Made by a program: the position numbers and the translations under genes. From assembly GCA_003290165.1 (NCBI GenBank), contig QNQO01007616.1, positions 124,001 to 188,000 of the forward strand: a DNA stretch of 64,000 nt, in the 5' to 3' direction. Origin of the DNA: Berberis thunbergii. Lineage: Eukaryota > Streptophyta > Magnoliopsida > Ranunculales > Berberidaceae. Positions 46,501 through 54,900 of the stretch are shown here, one piece after another; the stretch's first letter is position 1; each line of letters starts with the position of its first letter. The notes beneath the pieces were generated by a model. That model was given only the letters and a program-made list of their open reading frames with translations, had not been told where the DNA came from and ran no database searches.

Positions 46501-49023
46501 CCCAAGGCCGACATGAGCTGAATCCCTGACATTCTCTCCCACTTGGTTTGTAGGATGTCTTCGTTGCAACTGCCTTAGCACTGTCGGGCCACTCAATTGC
46601 AGGGACCCGTTACCAGTGTAGACACACTCCCCTCTTATTTGTGGGAGATGAGATGACTGATTCAATTTTGGGGAATTCAGCTTTTGTCTGTGTATCTTTC
46701 TCAATCTAACTCATACGTTATGGTCAAAATAAGTTCCGACATAAAATGTCTAACTAGCACAGGTCATAACTGTGTGGTCGTAATAAAAATCGATCATTCA
46801 AATTTAGCATCTCTCGTCAAGTGCAATGACTGAATACAGTAAGTTAGAGAAAAGTTTCCTAGATGGCAAAGCACTGAGAGAGTCAAGCAGGAGAAAGAAA
46901 GCAGGCACAACAGGTGCTCCTAACACTGTAATCAAGCAAATAATGAAGTTATTGTGCCTCCTCATGCATTATATTGCAATCTTCAAGGCATCAAAGACTA
47001 ACATGTACTCTATTTATAATTGACCTCGAAAAAGGAAAACTAAGAACAAAAACAGAATAAAGATACTTTGCTAAAAAAATGAAAATCATGATAAACAGTC
47101 ACCAAAAACTTCGGACGCCGAACCTTACCTCGTAATAATCATGCAGACCCAAACGCTCTACATCTACAGGATGCATGAATGGCCAAGACCACTTTTCTCT
47201 CATGAGCTGCAAAGATGAACACTACAATTAGCGTAATGTTAAACAGTGGGAAAAAAGAAACTCCACAAGTTGCCCAGCTTTCACTTCAACATTGTCAGAT
47301 ATATACCCTAAATTGAGGCCAGAGTCTTCAGATACAACTTTGCCAACCATGTATAAATGTTCATTTATTGTTTAATCTCTGAATGATGCATACTTGTGGT
47401 AGATGAGAACCCAACTCATATAAGGGAAGCAAACAGTCATGGTAATGAAGAAAGGGATATATGGATATTTTGGGAGGGTACGGTCAAAACTAGAAGTATG
47501 CAAGTGACACAGCTACGAGTTGGCATAGATCTGAGAATGGATTTTATTTATAAAAAAAAAAGTGAAAAGGGATATATCGCACAGTTTTCTCCCCCACTAG
47601 ATCCAACAAAGAAGAGAATAAAAGAAGTAGCATTGTGGAGAAAAGATTTGATGGTAATTCTTGAGGTCCAGATTGTACTATTATCTTGGAGATGCCAATT
47701 TTACTTTTGGGTCTGCAGGAGTCCATTGACTTCAGAGTTCAGGAAAACTGGAGTCGATAGTTAAACCAATTTACTTCATCTTTGGTATTTAATAGAGAAC
47801 GTAGGACTAACATACTAATGTTAGTTTTAGTGGGAAAATTAAATAGTGATAATAAATGGTTATTTATGGAAGTCGGCATACAAAATACTTATAATAAGAG
47901 ACATTTTAGTAAGGGCATGGGAATGCTAAATGAGGTTTCTAGTGTTTTGCAAGAGAATGTGTGGAATCATGAGAACGCTTGTTTGGGCCATGCAACCTTG
48001 CTCAAGAGGTGTGGAGAAATTGGGAAGTGTATAAAGGTGAGGAAAAGAAATGCAATAAAAATGTCACAGTTGACGTCAAAGAATATGTGTTTAATGCATA
48101 TATTACAAAAGAAATACACGGTTTAATAGTTGCCTGGCGCAATATTGTGCCAAACTGGCGCATGAGTTCCTGCATTCTCTTCAAAGCAGCTGCTTCCCTC
48201 AGCGCTGCATCTTGCTGTTGCTTTCTAATGCTAACAACATGTTTCTCCTTATCTTTGTCTTTCGTAGCTGAGCTAACTTTGGAACCGTTCGGTTGTTTCT
48301 TGTTCAGAGATGAGTAGAATTGTGCCACTTCATTCACCGTTTTTTCAAGCTGCAACAAATTATAAACAATCCACTTACAATCACCCAGTTGTCAAAGTTA
48401 AGGGTTTTCTTACGGTGTTAAATATAAACAAGCCCTATCTCTTCATGGATGCAGACAAAAGAGTCCTAGCAGCACACAATAGGGCTTGCTATTCTATACC
48501 TACTGGGATATTGGTAAAATCTTAAAAATTATTCTAGTAAACAGAAACCATTCTAGTAAACAGAAACTATTGTAGTAAATAGCCCAAAAATGGTAGAGGT
48601 CAACTGAGACGTCTGGAGAATTTCTGGATTTGATTATTGGACCTAACCAGTGTGTTTGATTATTGGACCTAACCAGTGTGTTTTATGGTTAGACAACTTA
48701 TTAATTGGCTGATGATTAATTTACTTGAGGTTGAGAAGGTGTATGATAGCTGACAATGTTTTTATTTTGTGGTGCATGAGTGGAGAGATGGATGAGATGG
48801 GTAAAACTTTTATTTTAATACCTCATTTCTCTATCCTTGTTTGGTGATCCACACAAACCGGTCCAACAACAACCTGAACAGAATTGTAGGGCTGGTAAGA
48901 GCTTACCATATCAGCCTGTGCAACCATTTCATCGACACGGTGCTTGAACCACTCAGATTCCACAGCCTCATCTTTGATGTTCATTGCCTCAGCATTATTA
49001 GTTGATCCATCCATCGATTCCAT
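31522..49023 (-). CDS. GTE1/GTE6: Bromodomain-NET transcription factor, GTE1/GTE6 type, eight coding exons
   Basis: Exons: 49023-48907, 48349-48134, 47206-47129, 33711-33487, 33382-33284, 32819-32761, 31944-31794, 31689-31522. They total 1113 nt, all phases agree, and they give 370 residues, like Arabidopsis GTE6/GTE1. An in-frame TAG directly precedes the chosen ATG. Residues 40-60 form a [12 protein letters not shown] coiled segment. The bromodomain (about 100-210) is split: [11 protein letters not shown] and GLHDYYE in exon 3, then [12 protein letters not shown] and the acetyl-lysine-site Asn of NAMTYN in exon 4. The NET/ET domain (about 265-330) has [23 protein letters not shown] and [10 protein letters not shown]. 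The tail is basic (KKRSK). The family binds acetylated histones in the nucleus. Intron 2 has a GC donor (CAG|GCAACT at 48134/48133). Intron 3 is 13,417 nt and holds two antisense Ty3/gypsy elements. Confidence 0.96.
31961..31994. repeat. (ATA)n-(AC)n microsatellite beside a GTE splice acceptor
   Basis: An (ATA)n tract at 31961-31981 runs into (AC)n at 31982-31994. On the minus strand it lies just upstream of the acceptor of exon 7 (ATACCAG, exon start 31944), so length changes would alter the polypyrimidine/branch region. Confidence 0.8.
33755..33925. repeat. Tandem repeats upstream of the GTE bromodomain exon
   Basis: A unit containing GCAGATATGAAATAAATCCT and TATTAGTCATATGCAGGCTA is present twice in full (about 33755-33807 and 33811-33855). 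Two shorter copies of ATGAAATAAATCCTATTA follow, and the ACACCTGTAAAGTAAC block recurs at both ends. It lies in intron 3, about 45 bp from the acceptor of exon 4. Confidence 0.75.
34633..34640 (+). promoter_or_regulatory. TATA box of the outer element's 5' LTR
   Basis: TATAAATA follows AT-rich U3 sequence and precedes GAAGAGGG. Transcription would be expected to start about 30 bp downstream, before the nested insertion at 34695. Confidence 0.6.
34691..34694. other. Left target duplication of the inner Ty3/gypsy element
   Basis: TTAT directly precedes the first TG of the inner element and is repeated at 40453-40456 directly after its last CA. A 4-bp duplication is one shorter than the usual 5 bp, but it indicates a normal integration event. 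Confidence 0.65.
34695..35064 (+). repeat. Palindromic 5' terminus: inverted R-U5 joined to direct U5
   Basis: The left arm (34695 to about 34902) is the reverse complement of 3' LTR positions 40452 back to about 40245, that is, U5 and R up to the predicted transcription start (37 bp after the TATA box at 40208). The right arm (about 34897-35064) is direct LTR sequence matching about 40285-40452. The arms overlap at TTCTTT. Over the shared 160 or so positions the arms differ at only three sites, while each differs more from the 3' LTR. U3, with the TATA box, is absent. Confidence 0.88.
35067..35078 (+). promoter_or_regulatory. Primer binding site of the inner Ty3/gypsy element
   Basis: TGGTATCAGAGC, complementary to the 3' end of initiator Met-tRNA, starts two bases after the last CA of the abnormal 5' LTR. 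Confidence 0.9.
35164..36237 (+). CDS. gag-like ORF of the inner Ty3/gypsy element
   Basis: The start [11 protein letters not shown] is preferred over the upstream in-frame Met at 35146 because it opens the gag-like sequence. Residues 25-130 form a coiled coil ([27 protein letters not shown]). Residues 155-300 carry the Ty3/gypsy gag core ([39 protein letters not shown]). The tail is Gly/Ser/Lys-rich. The frame closes at 36237, just before the zinc knuckle, which is encoded in another frame, so gag and pol are out of register here. Whether that is a mutation or a translational shift cannot be decided from one copy. It packages element RNA in cytoplasmic particles when functional. Confidence 0.85.
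   Translation: MSGNKESVVGGSVVEETGRKTSRTSMLEDRMANVELTVGDLQDSVGEMEQKVESFNGTLASVTMDIEQLDSRVHDLELGTVEAKDETQLLVNQVADAMRNEMGQLKDTLMGQLQAIREQVESLQSDVNLCKAAVAGSATVREGPRMKVSEPPRYHGKRDARELDNFLWSVEKYFDAMCLDDDESKITAVTMYLGDDAILWWRRRESDIKKGLCSLKTWDEFKADFKRQFYPENAEEVAMKRLRGLKHTGSIKEYVKQFTSLMLEVSDMPEKTQLVYFMDGLQRWAEQELKRRNVQSLAEAIAVAESLFEYKADSKSHKGGSKGKVGEQNPPKEAAVAAAASSSRGRTKPSSPSRIAR
36180..37712 (+). pseudogene. pol part 1 of the inner element: zinc knuckle, protease, reverse transcriptase
   Basis: The frame carries a CCHC zinc knuckle ([14 protein letters not shown], about 36250), an aspartic protease with [11 protein letters not shown] (about 36507), and reverse transcriptase blocks [38 protein letters not shown] and [11 protein letters not shown]. 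The catalytic YLDD aspartates are intact. The frame is lost at about 37690, within the sequence after [11 protein letters not shown], and RNase H continues in a different frame. It would yield a truncated polyprotein. Confidence 0.85.
37696..39738 (+). pseudogene. pol part 2 of the inner element: RNase H, integrase, chromodomain-like tail
   Basis: RNase H blocks include [25 protein letters not shown] and [12 protein letters not shown] at 38098-38100 sits where the family has Trp in an LRTWRHYL-type motif. Reading continues with [15 protein letters not shown] and DALSRKA. The integrase has an HHCC-type zinc site ([19 protein letters not shown]) and core acidic positions in [10 protein letters not shown] and ISDRDPRF. 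The C-terminus has [16 protein letters not shown] and a chromodomain-like [17 protein letters not shown], ending at a stop at 39738. The stop at 38098 makes it non-functional as a single polyprotein. Confidence 0.85.
39789..39802 (+). promoter_or_regulatory. Polypurine tract of the inner element
   Basis: The purine-rich GGGTGGGGGAGAA lies directly before the 3' LTR start TGTCACG, the position from which plus-strand DNA synthesis is primed. Confidence 0.75.
39803..40452 (+). repeat. 3' LTR of the inner Ty3/gypsy element
   Basis: A 650-bp LTR from TGTCACGAGCC to CACGTGACA. U3 holds two copies of a 54-bp tandem unit (about 39916-40024) and several heat-shock-element-like GAAnnTTCnnGA motifs. 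The TATA box is TATAAATA at 40208-40215, giving a predicted start at about 40238-40245 and R-U5 from there to 40452. It is the only intact LTR of the element. Confidence 0.88.
40208..40215 (+). promoter_or_regulatory. TATA box of the inner element's 3' LTR
   Basis: TATAAATA is flanked by GGCC on both sides. The copy that should stand in the 5' LTR is missing because U3 was lost there, so element RNA could not start normally from its 5' end. Confidence 0.7.
40763..41292 (+). pseudogene. gag remnant of the outer Ty3/gypsy element
   Basis: It begins [19 protein letters not shown], then after a stop continues [20 protein letters not shown] and [19 protein letters not shown] at about 41074 interrupts the core, and the next block is [20 protein letters not shown] and [14 protein letters not shown], ending at 41292. 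These are standard Ty3/gypsy gag blocks. Several stops make it dead. Confidence 0.8.
41298..42146 (+). pseudogene. Zinc knuckle and protease of the outer element
   Basis: A CCHC-like [14 protein letters not shown] knuckle lies near residue 70 and a retropepsin region near residue 150 ([15 protein letters not shown]). Where active proteases of this family have D-S/T-G-A, this copy reads D-C-R-A, so the flap-side Gly is lost although the Asp remains. [13 protein letters not shown] follows, as usual. The frame ends at a TAG before the reverse transcriptase. Confidence 0.8.
42170..42956 (+). pseudogene. Reverse transcriptase of the outer element
   Basis: Blocks [51 protein letters not shown] and [14 protein letters not shown] are present, with the FFDD catalytic pair intact. 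Stops lie upstream (about 42222 and 42328) and at 42954-42956, after [10 protein letters not shown], where a Trp is usual. Confidence 0.85.
42957..43709 (+). pseudogene. RNase H of the outer element, frame-broken
   Basis: [36 protein letters not shown] and PVYEKELMA are in one frame. [15 protein letters not shown] continues in another, then [20 protein letters not shown]. The catalytic Asp of TDAS is kept. At least one frameshift (about 43330) and a stop (about 43431) break it. Confidence 0.8.
43726..44780 (+). pseudogene. Integrase of the outer element, 3'-truncated
   Basis: Core integrase blocks [38 protein letters not shown] and [19 protein letters not shown] are visible from 43797. The conserved Gly of the usual TDGQ motif is Ser here. 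The zinc site has degenerated (the CQRNK half is present, but the first Cys reads as ENEN). A TAG at 44680 precedes the GAYKLYLPP and HPVFHIS end of the domain, after which homology stops abruptly at about 44760-44780. No chromodomain or 3' LTR follows. Confidence 0.78.
44905..45145. repeat. 85-bp direct repeat, two diverged copies
   Basis: The segments at about 44900-44985 and 45050-45140 share AATCTATCATATATCAA and ACTTTTAGTCTCAAA in the same order. They are separated by about 60 bp. They follow the truncated integrase and may be part of a lost element end; no family was recognised. Confidence 0.6.
45250..45598. mobile_element. hAT-type MITE, GAACCGA-rich family, copy B
   Basis: A 349-bp element with ends TAGGGTTGAACAAAAA and, reversed, TAGAGTTGAAAACCG, flanked by a perfect 8-bp duplication GTAAATAG (45242-45249 and 45599-45606). 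It shares order and sequence with copy A at 4413-4813. It lies in GTE intron 3. Confidence 0.84.
45686..46347. mobile_element. CAAGGA-terminus DNA element, copy 2
   Basis: This is the same element as 17685-18426 in the opposite orientation and without the SINE. It begins AAGGATGCACAGACA and ends GTTTGTGCTTCCTTG. An imperfect 8-bp repeat (AAAGTCAT at 45678-45685, AAAGCCAC at 46348-46355) may be its target duplication, which would fit hAT. Internal sequence is non-coding and rich in GTGTCGG motifs near both ends. Confidence 0.68.
46357..47128. other. GTE intron 3, proximal part, no identified feature
   Basis: No coding block was recognised. A segment at about 46490-46640 (AACCCAAGGCCGAC, CTCTCCCACTTGG) looks like LTR-retrotransposon leader or spacer DNA, but no LTR pair, primer site or protein motif supports that. 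Confidence 0.35.
48531..48680. repeat. Two short tandem duplications in GTE intron 1 flank
   Basis: A 19-bp unit (ATTCTAGTAAACAGAAACC) occurs 2.7 times at 48531-48582. A 26-bp unit containing GATTATTGGACCTAACCAGT occurs twice, at 48629-48654 and 48655-48680. Both are in the intron between coding exons 1 and 2. Confidence 0.8.
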
Positions 49024-49574
49024 CTATCATCCACTATGGTGTCAACCTGATTGTTTTCAAGCAGAATTGTTATCACAGACTATAGATCACATGACGCGTA
49101 AAAAAATAGTAAATCATCACCAAATCAGTGATTGGAGTAGAACATGAACACAAAGATTAGACAGGAAAACTTCAGTACCTTGATTTTGAAAAAAACTTGG
49201 GAAAAAGTTTGTATGTAAGTGAGAAAAGAAAGTGTGGGTACATATAACAAATATGCAGGAAAAAAATTTATCTAAATGAAGCGTAATTAGACTAAGTACC
49301 TATATAAAGGCACCACACACCACAAATTTCATGAGCACAAATGTGATTTTAATTTTAAGGGATAACAGTAGAAGTTCCAAACTGAAATTATTATTAAAAC
49401 ATAAAACAAGGTAGATTACGAACATAACTATTAAAGTCTTAAAAGGCTAGCCCAATGAAACATACACACATCACACATGGAGGTAAATCCAGAGATAATT
49501 CCCCAAACATTGCCCCAGTGCTATAACAAAGCTTTGATGTCTTTGTAAAGCAAATAGTGATCTTTCTTAGTCCC

Positions 49575-50103
49575 CTATGTTATCCCAGGCGCTAGGCGAG
49601 GCGAGCGGCCTGACCTGGGCGTCCAGCTAGCCTAGGCGCAAGACACCAGTTTTTTTATATATAGTTTAATGGTTGATGGTTCATAAAGTTTTGTCTTTTT
49701 TTGGTGGATTTAGGCGAGAAAAGTCAGTGTTGGACTCTAGCCTATTTTTTAAACTAAAACTATAATGTTGAGCCCGTGAGTCATTTTTAATCCAACTATA
49801 TCATCTTTATCTCTTATTTTCTCACTCTAGAGACTTATTTCTCTCCATAAAACATCTAATCAACAACAATGTCTTTCACTCCTCTGTTTTTGTCAAACAC
49901 AGCTAAACCACACATTTTTTCGCCTCAAATGAGGCGGTAACCATGAGTCCAAAAAAAATTTCAGTTGTTGTCTAAAGCGGTAGCCTAAGCAATGCCTAGC
50001 GACCCCCGAGACAACACAAAAACTTTCTAGCCTTGCAAAAGCAAGGCAGTACTTGGCCCGAACAATGGCCTAGTGTGCCTAGGCATCACCCAAGACAACA
50101 TAG
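49575..50103. mobile_element. hAT-type non-autonomous element in the GTE leader intron
   Basis: A 529-bp element begins CTATGTTATCCCAGGCGCTA and ends with the complement of CTATGTTGTCTTGGG. A perfect 8-bp duplication TTAGTCCC flanks it (49567-49574 and 50104-50111). GGCG/CCTAGGCG motifs lie near both ends around an AT-rich, non-coding core. It is located upstream of the GTE ATG, in what is probably a 5' leader intron. Confidence 0.82.
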
Positions 50104-51303
50104 TTAGTCCCTTTGAAGATTTTATTGATTCTCTCTGCCCATGACATGGATATTGAGTGGTATATCCAAGACTCACAAAACCTTCTCCTTCCTTTTCTTA
50201 CAACTCTCCTCTTTCTCAATTACAACTCTCCTCTCTTTGCTCTAACTCCATTCTCTTGCTCTCTTCTTTCTATTCTCCTCATTTTACATGTCTCATCAAC
50301 ACTTTATGCCCTATCGCTAGGTACCACTGTACCTCTTTTCCATCATCTCCTTAGATTTCTCTGAATGTACATTCCTACTAAATATCTCAAAAAAAATCCA
50401 CCATTGTTTACACCTTCTTACCCCATTCAGTGGTTCTAAATTCTCCACCAAATGTGTGCCTCAAACATGCTCCCTTCGAATGGTTATACTTGACTATACT
50501 GTGAGGCTAACTAAGAATTGCACCCACAAATCCCACCCCTAAATTTTGTTGAATAAACCGATCCCCATACACCAATATAGCAATGATGTCAAATTAATCA
50601 CAAGTTTTCTCATGTCAGGTTTTAAAGATTTTTATTGTTATTATTCTTGAAGATTGGGTAATTACTTACAGCAGTGCCAGCTTCTCAATTATTGATCGAT
50701 TGTGAACATCCCTGCTAACATAGACAGAAACAGATCCACATTTGAAACTATCCACAATCCAGCCCCGTGGGTCAAAGAGGTTAAGAAAATGATTCCGAAC
50801 TTGTTGCATAAATTACATCTTACATATAAGTGGTCATGGGATTCTATCCTCCTTCACAGAGCACACATTCTTCATCCACTTACATACATTCTTCCAAGAT
50901 TACAAGTTTAGAACCAATTGATAGCAAACAAAAACTGTTTGAGATCACATTCACTTCTTATTTGCTTATTTCATCATCAAAATATCCAACATTGCCTCTC
51001 CAAGACTGAATTTTTTTGCAAATGGTATCCAAAAAAATCAATCTTTAAAAGCACGCATTCACTCATCACTTGATAACCAATCAATGCCAAGTGCCTCTAC
51101 AAGAGAAACCATTAAAACTAGGGCTAACCCACTAATCAACCCAACCCCCTAACATACTTTATTCAAGAACCTGACAGTTGTTCTGAAGTTAAACCCTAAA
51201 GTAAGGAAACTTGGTGTTTGTGTGTGGGAAATTTGATGCGGTGTGTACAATGTGTAGACGGAAAGAAAGCTCAAAAGTAGTCGAAACAATAGAGAGAGTA
51301 TAC

Positions 51304-51530
51304 CTGCTCTCTTGCAACTCTGTGACGAAGAAACGTTTTGAGAGCTCTTAGAAAACACGTTGAAACGAGCTTCGTGGGTGTCGAAGAGATTGAGAGAGAG
51401 AGCGGGAGGGAGTGTGGGGTTTGGGTTTTTGTGCTTGGACTTGAGAGTCTGATCGCGAAAGGAGTATTAGGTGTATTTTGGCATGTGCTGAATTCTCCTG
51501 CAATTTCCACCAACTCTCAGTGATTGGCAG
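51304..51530 (-). promoter_or_regulatory. Probable GTE non-coding first exon
   Basis: The minus strand has a good splice donor GAGCAG|GTATAC (exon end 51304), and a TATA box lies about 25-30 bp upstream of about 51520. This suggests a leader exon of about 210 nt, spliced to sequence near the ATG exon at 49023. A second possible small leader exon ends at GCT|GTAAGT near 50670. Transcript data would be needed to fix the leader structure. Confidence 0.6.
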
Positions 51531-51656
51531 CTTCTCTTTACATCCATGATTTATAGCACCCCCACCACAACTTATTTGTTTTTTCAATTTTTTGCCAACT
51601 ATATGACATTTCCCAGTGTTTTACTTCTCCTTTTGTGCACCGTGTGACATGAAAAG
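51420..51656. repeat. GTE promoter segment that also occurs in the downstream array
   Basis: The block containing TGATCGCGAAAGG, TAGGTGTATTTTGGCATGTG, TCCACCAACTCTCAGTGATT and TTTACTTCTCCTTTTGTGCA recurs at about 52266-52416/53288-53350, 56757-56920/58572-58640 and 61922-62090/63630-63680. In those three copies it is split by a hAT-like element. This copy is uninterrupted and gives the empty site. Confidence 0.8.
51549..51556 (-). promoter_or_regulatory. Probable GTE TATA box
   Basis: The minus strand reads CTATAAAT, in the context GGGTGCTATAAATCATGG. In the three paralogous copies of this promoter segment (about 52370, 56880 and 62045) the same position reads GCTACCAAG-type sequence, so only this copy keeps a TATA box. 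Confidence 0.65.
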
Positions 51657-51810
51657 GCCTAAAATGACAGATAATACATGTATTCTACTTTTTTACTTAA
51701 TTTTTCTTAGAAAAGCATACACAACATAAAATGGCATGAAAAGGTCCAAGGCAAGAATATCATAAAGACGTTTTTGACTATATCACAATGTTATCTCACT
51801 AAAAAATTAT

Positions 51811-51971
51811 GGGTGCTTTTAGGGAGCCTGGGTCTTTTGCTTGGGTGGCATTTTTACACTTTTGCCCCTGCCTTTTTGACCACTCTTTAAATATAACAAC
51901 AACAAATGAGGGGCAAAAGGATAATTTCCCCCCCCCCCAAAGCAGCAAACCCAGGCTCCCTAGAATTATAC
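51811..51971. mobile_element. Fold-back MITE, Mutator-like, copy 5, with paralogous empty sites
   Basis: The ends are GGGTGCTTTTAGGGAGCCTG and, reversed, GTATAATTCTAGGGAGCCTG. The 9-bp duplication AAAAATTAT flanks it (51802-51810 and 51972-51980). Array units 2 (about 56413-56436) and 3 (about 61577-61600) have the same flanks without the element, confirming both ends. It has a poly-C run in the right arm and no coding capacity. Confidence 0.85.
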
Positions 51972-52416
51972 AAAAATTATCTCTTCAAATCTCATGCCAT
52001 GGATAAAAGGATACCAAGTCCTGCCCACCAAATGAGATACATGGGTTCGAATTTTTTTATTTTTTATTTATTTCTAGGCAAAATAAGACATTCCATTAAA
52101 AAAAGTAGAACCAACAAAACAATGTTGAGGGATCAACTCAAAACAAAAAAAATAAAATATCAACAAAACACCAAATTGTACCAAAGGAACGTGAAAAAGT
52201 CATTTCCAAGATTTTGCCCATGTCTCAAAGCATCTCTTTAATCCCCAAAAATACTTTCAAGCATTGTCCTATTTTCATCATAGGGTGTTTTTAGGTGTAT
52301 TTTGGCATGTGCTAAGTGCACTTGCAACTTCCACCAGCTCTCAATGATTGGCAGCTTGTCATTACATTCATGATTTCTGCCTAGTAGCATCACCACGACA
52401 ATTTATTTCTTTTTTC

Positions 52417-53287
52417 TAGGGGTGGGCACAGGCCGGATCTCGATCCCGGTCTGGGATAACAATTTTTCTAGGCATACTCGGTTGGTCCCAGATTGACACT
52501 GTCCAGGACGGAACCATGTTATCCCAGTTCCAAAATAATAATAAATCACAAACCAAATCTTTGAACTTGGGCCTTGTCTCAGTTGTATGAACCTAAACTT
52601 AGGCTTGTTTTTCTTCTTTACTCCAGGTCCAGCTCCATCTCCATCAACAACAAAAAGCTTGAAAAAAAATTTGATTCCTTTCAAAACACTTCAAATCTCT
52701 TCTGAGGTTTGATAAAAGAATTTGTGTTCGTGGATCGATTTGTTGCCATATTTGCTCAGCATTGAAACCCATTCAACATGGCTTACTTTTCCAATTTTAC
52801 CCTTCCAGGTTGAGAGACGAGAAGAAATATTGGGAAGTTGTTCGTGCAGATTGAGAGGGTTGGGGAGAAGGTGAGAGCCACTTAAGAGGCTCTACTGTTT
52901 CAGCCTATGCACAACTTTCAAGCTATCGCGGCCACCTCCTTTGTTGTTAGTCGTCCCCATGTTAGCCGGTTGAAGGGCCAATTGGTCGAGGAGAAGGAGA
53001 AAACAGTAAGTGAGAGAGAGTGAAGATTGAAGAAGTAGAAAGCCTAGGAAAGCCCTAGGTTTGTAAATGGGTTGTGTTTTGATTAGGGTTTGGGTTGGGC
53101 TTTAGTTAGGGCTTGGGTTGTGCTATGTAAATGCTACAGTAACCAGGATTAAATTTGTGAAAATCGGTTCGAACCAGTTTGAGACCGGGACGAGGATGAA
53201 AACAGCATGAACCGGTTGGTCCCGATTTGGATCGGGTCGAGACCATATGCATGTGCGGGTCGGGACCAGAATTCTTGCCCACGCCTA
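52417..53287. mobile_element. hAT-like non-autonomous element in unit 1
   Basis: The ends are TAGGGGTGGGCA and, reversed, TAGGCGTGGGCA. The flanking 8-mers CTTTTTTC (52409-52416) and CTTTATTC (53288-53295) match at seven of eight positions. Sub-terminal GGTTCGAACC / CCCGGTC-type motifs are inverted at the two ends. The uninterrupted GTE promoter (TTTTTTCA near 51575) shows the site before insertion. This copy is about 670-780 bp shorter than those in units 2 and 3, partly from an internal deletion joined at CCAGG/TTGAG. Confidence 0.8.
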
Positions 53288-53499
53288 CTTTATTCAAAAT
53301 GTTGCCAAATATCTGAAATTTCCTAGTGTTTTACTTATCTTTTTGTACGCCAAGTGAGTTTTTTAAAAAAAAATTATATCTTCACCAATGGTTTTTGTTG
53401 TTGAATAGAACTAATTTTTATCACGGCATACAACAATTTTTACTGGCATGTACCACAAGTTTTGTCATTGCATGTATTTTGTTATTAATATATTTGAAA

Positions 53500-54900
53500 T
53501 GAATTGATTCTTCATTATCTATATCAGGTTTTTAATCCTTTTTTAAAAACCGTATACTATATGTTTTTGTCGTCATGTAAATTTTTTTCACATTTGTCAT
53601 GTGGTATTGGTGAGTGTTGTTCAATACATTCCTTCTTTAGGCTATATATACATGTTAGTCTCGTCTTCATCATACATAACCCTGTATCTGGTAACTTTAT
53701 GACAAGGTTGAAACATAAGTTTGATTTTTACAATACAACCTTGCTCATTTGCCTTCTATGAGTCTTTTAGAAGGTATGGAAGTGATAATTGTTGACAAAA
53801 CTATGAGGTCACTGGTTCAATCCCACTTCAATGTTCAAAAACAACAATTCAAATAAGGTAAAATCTTGTTTTTCTTTCTTCTTGTCACCATTGTGGGGTT
53901 TTGTTATAGTGCTTCGACAAGGGAATACAAAGTTCTACGTTTCGTGTGTAGTAACAAATACCATTTTTCAATGGATATCCTCATAGTTGGGATCAAAATC
54001 ATGGAGACCGATACCCAATTTTCCTGATGAAATGAAGTCTCACTTAGAAAACCGAATGACTCTTTATAACCAATCCATACATTGGTTTAAAAGAAGTTAT
54101 GATTACGCTTTCGACCCAACAATTGTGTCATTCCATGTTGAGACCGAAGAGTTTAGTAAGTTGCCACTAACTCAAAATATGAGTAATTCAATTTATGACA
54201 GTATGCTTGCTTCCTTGTCCATTTCAACTAGTTTCATTTGCATGTATCAAACTTTTATGAAAACCACTAAAGTGTGGATGATAGTATGTGGTCAAAGAGT
54301 TTGCATTTCAGAGAACTTTGAAGACAATTATGATCCTACTTCAATATTTTTGTCTATAAATGTTCCTTCAAATAATCATACTTTTTTTTTGTTATCAAAA
54401 AATTGTTTGTTTTGTGAAATATAGTTTGTTTTTAAAAGATTAAAGCCCAAACACAAAGATGACAACAATTATATTAATTTCACTTCCTAATCGTTAGGTG
54501 AGTTGTGGACATTTGTAACCTAGTTTTGAGAGGTAACGGTGTCTCAAAATTGAGATAAATGTGTTTTCTCTTGGTCGTAACAAGGCTAAATGTTTGCGTA
54601 TTAAACTTAAAGAACAATGATGAAGATTGTAGTGCCACTTAAAAGAATGATGCACATACGATAAATCACAAAACTGTTGCAATAGTAACATGGTCAAAAT
54701 GAGGATTTGTGTTATTTCATTTAAGGGATTCAATAGGGTGTTTGAAGATTATAATTACCGATTCTTCTTAGTTCTCTTGAAGTTTTCTCGATCTCAACTA
54801 GTGCTCACATTTCCATATGCTCATCTCATTCTCATGCATTCGTTTCTCTCCAATACACCCCACCTACAATCAATGTTTCTATGAAACATCCATTGCCCCC
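53500..54900 (+). pseudogene. F-box-associated (FBA) domain pseudogene, unit 1
   Basis: The plus strand at about 53890-53985 reads VGFCYSASTREYKVLRFV, the FBA block that follows an F-box. After a one-frame shift near 53980 it continues GSKSWRPIPNFP, YNQSIHWF and IVSFHVETEEFSKLPL to 54424. An upstream IHNPVSGNF fragment (about 53680) and a downstream block near 54700 probably belong to the same gene. No F-box was recognised and no open start exists. FBA domains recognise substrates of SCF ubiquitin ligases; this copy is broken. Confidence 0.72.

Noticed and set aside
46441..46704. Possible LTR-retrotransposon leader at 46441-46704
   Set aside because: It has a retroelement-like feel but no LTR pair, primer site, purine tract or protein motif.
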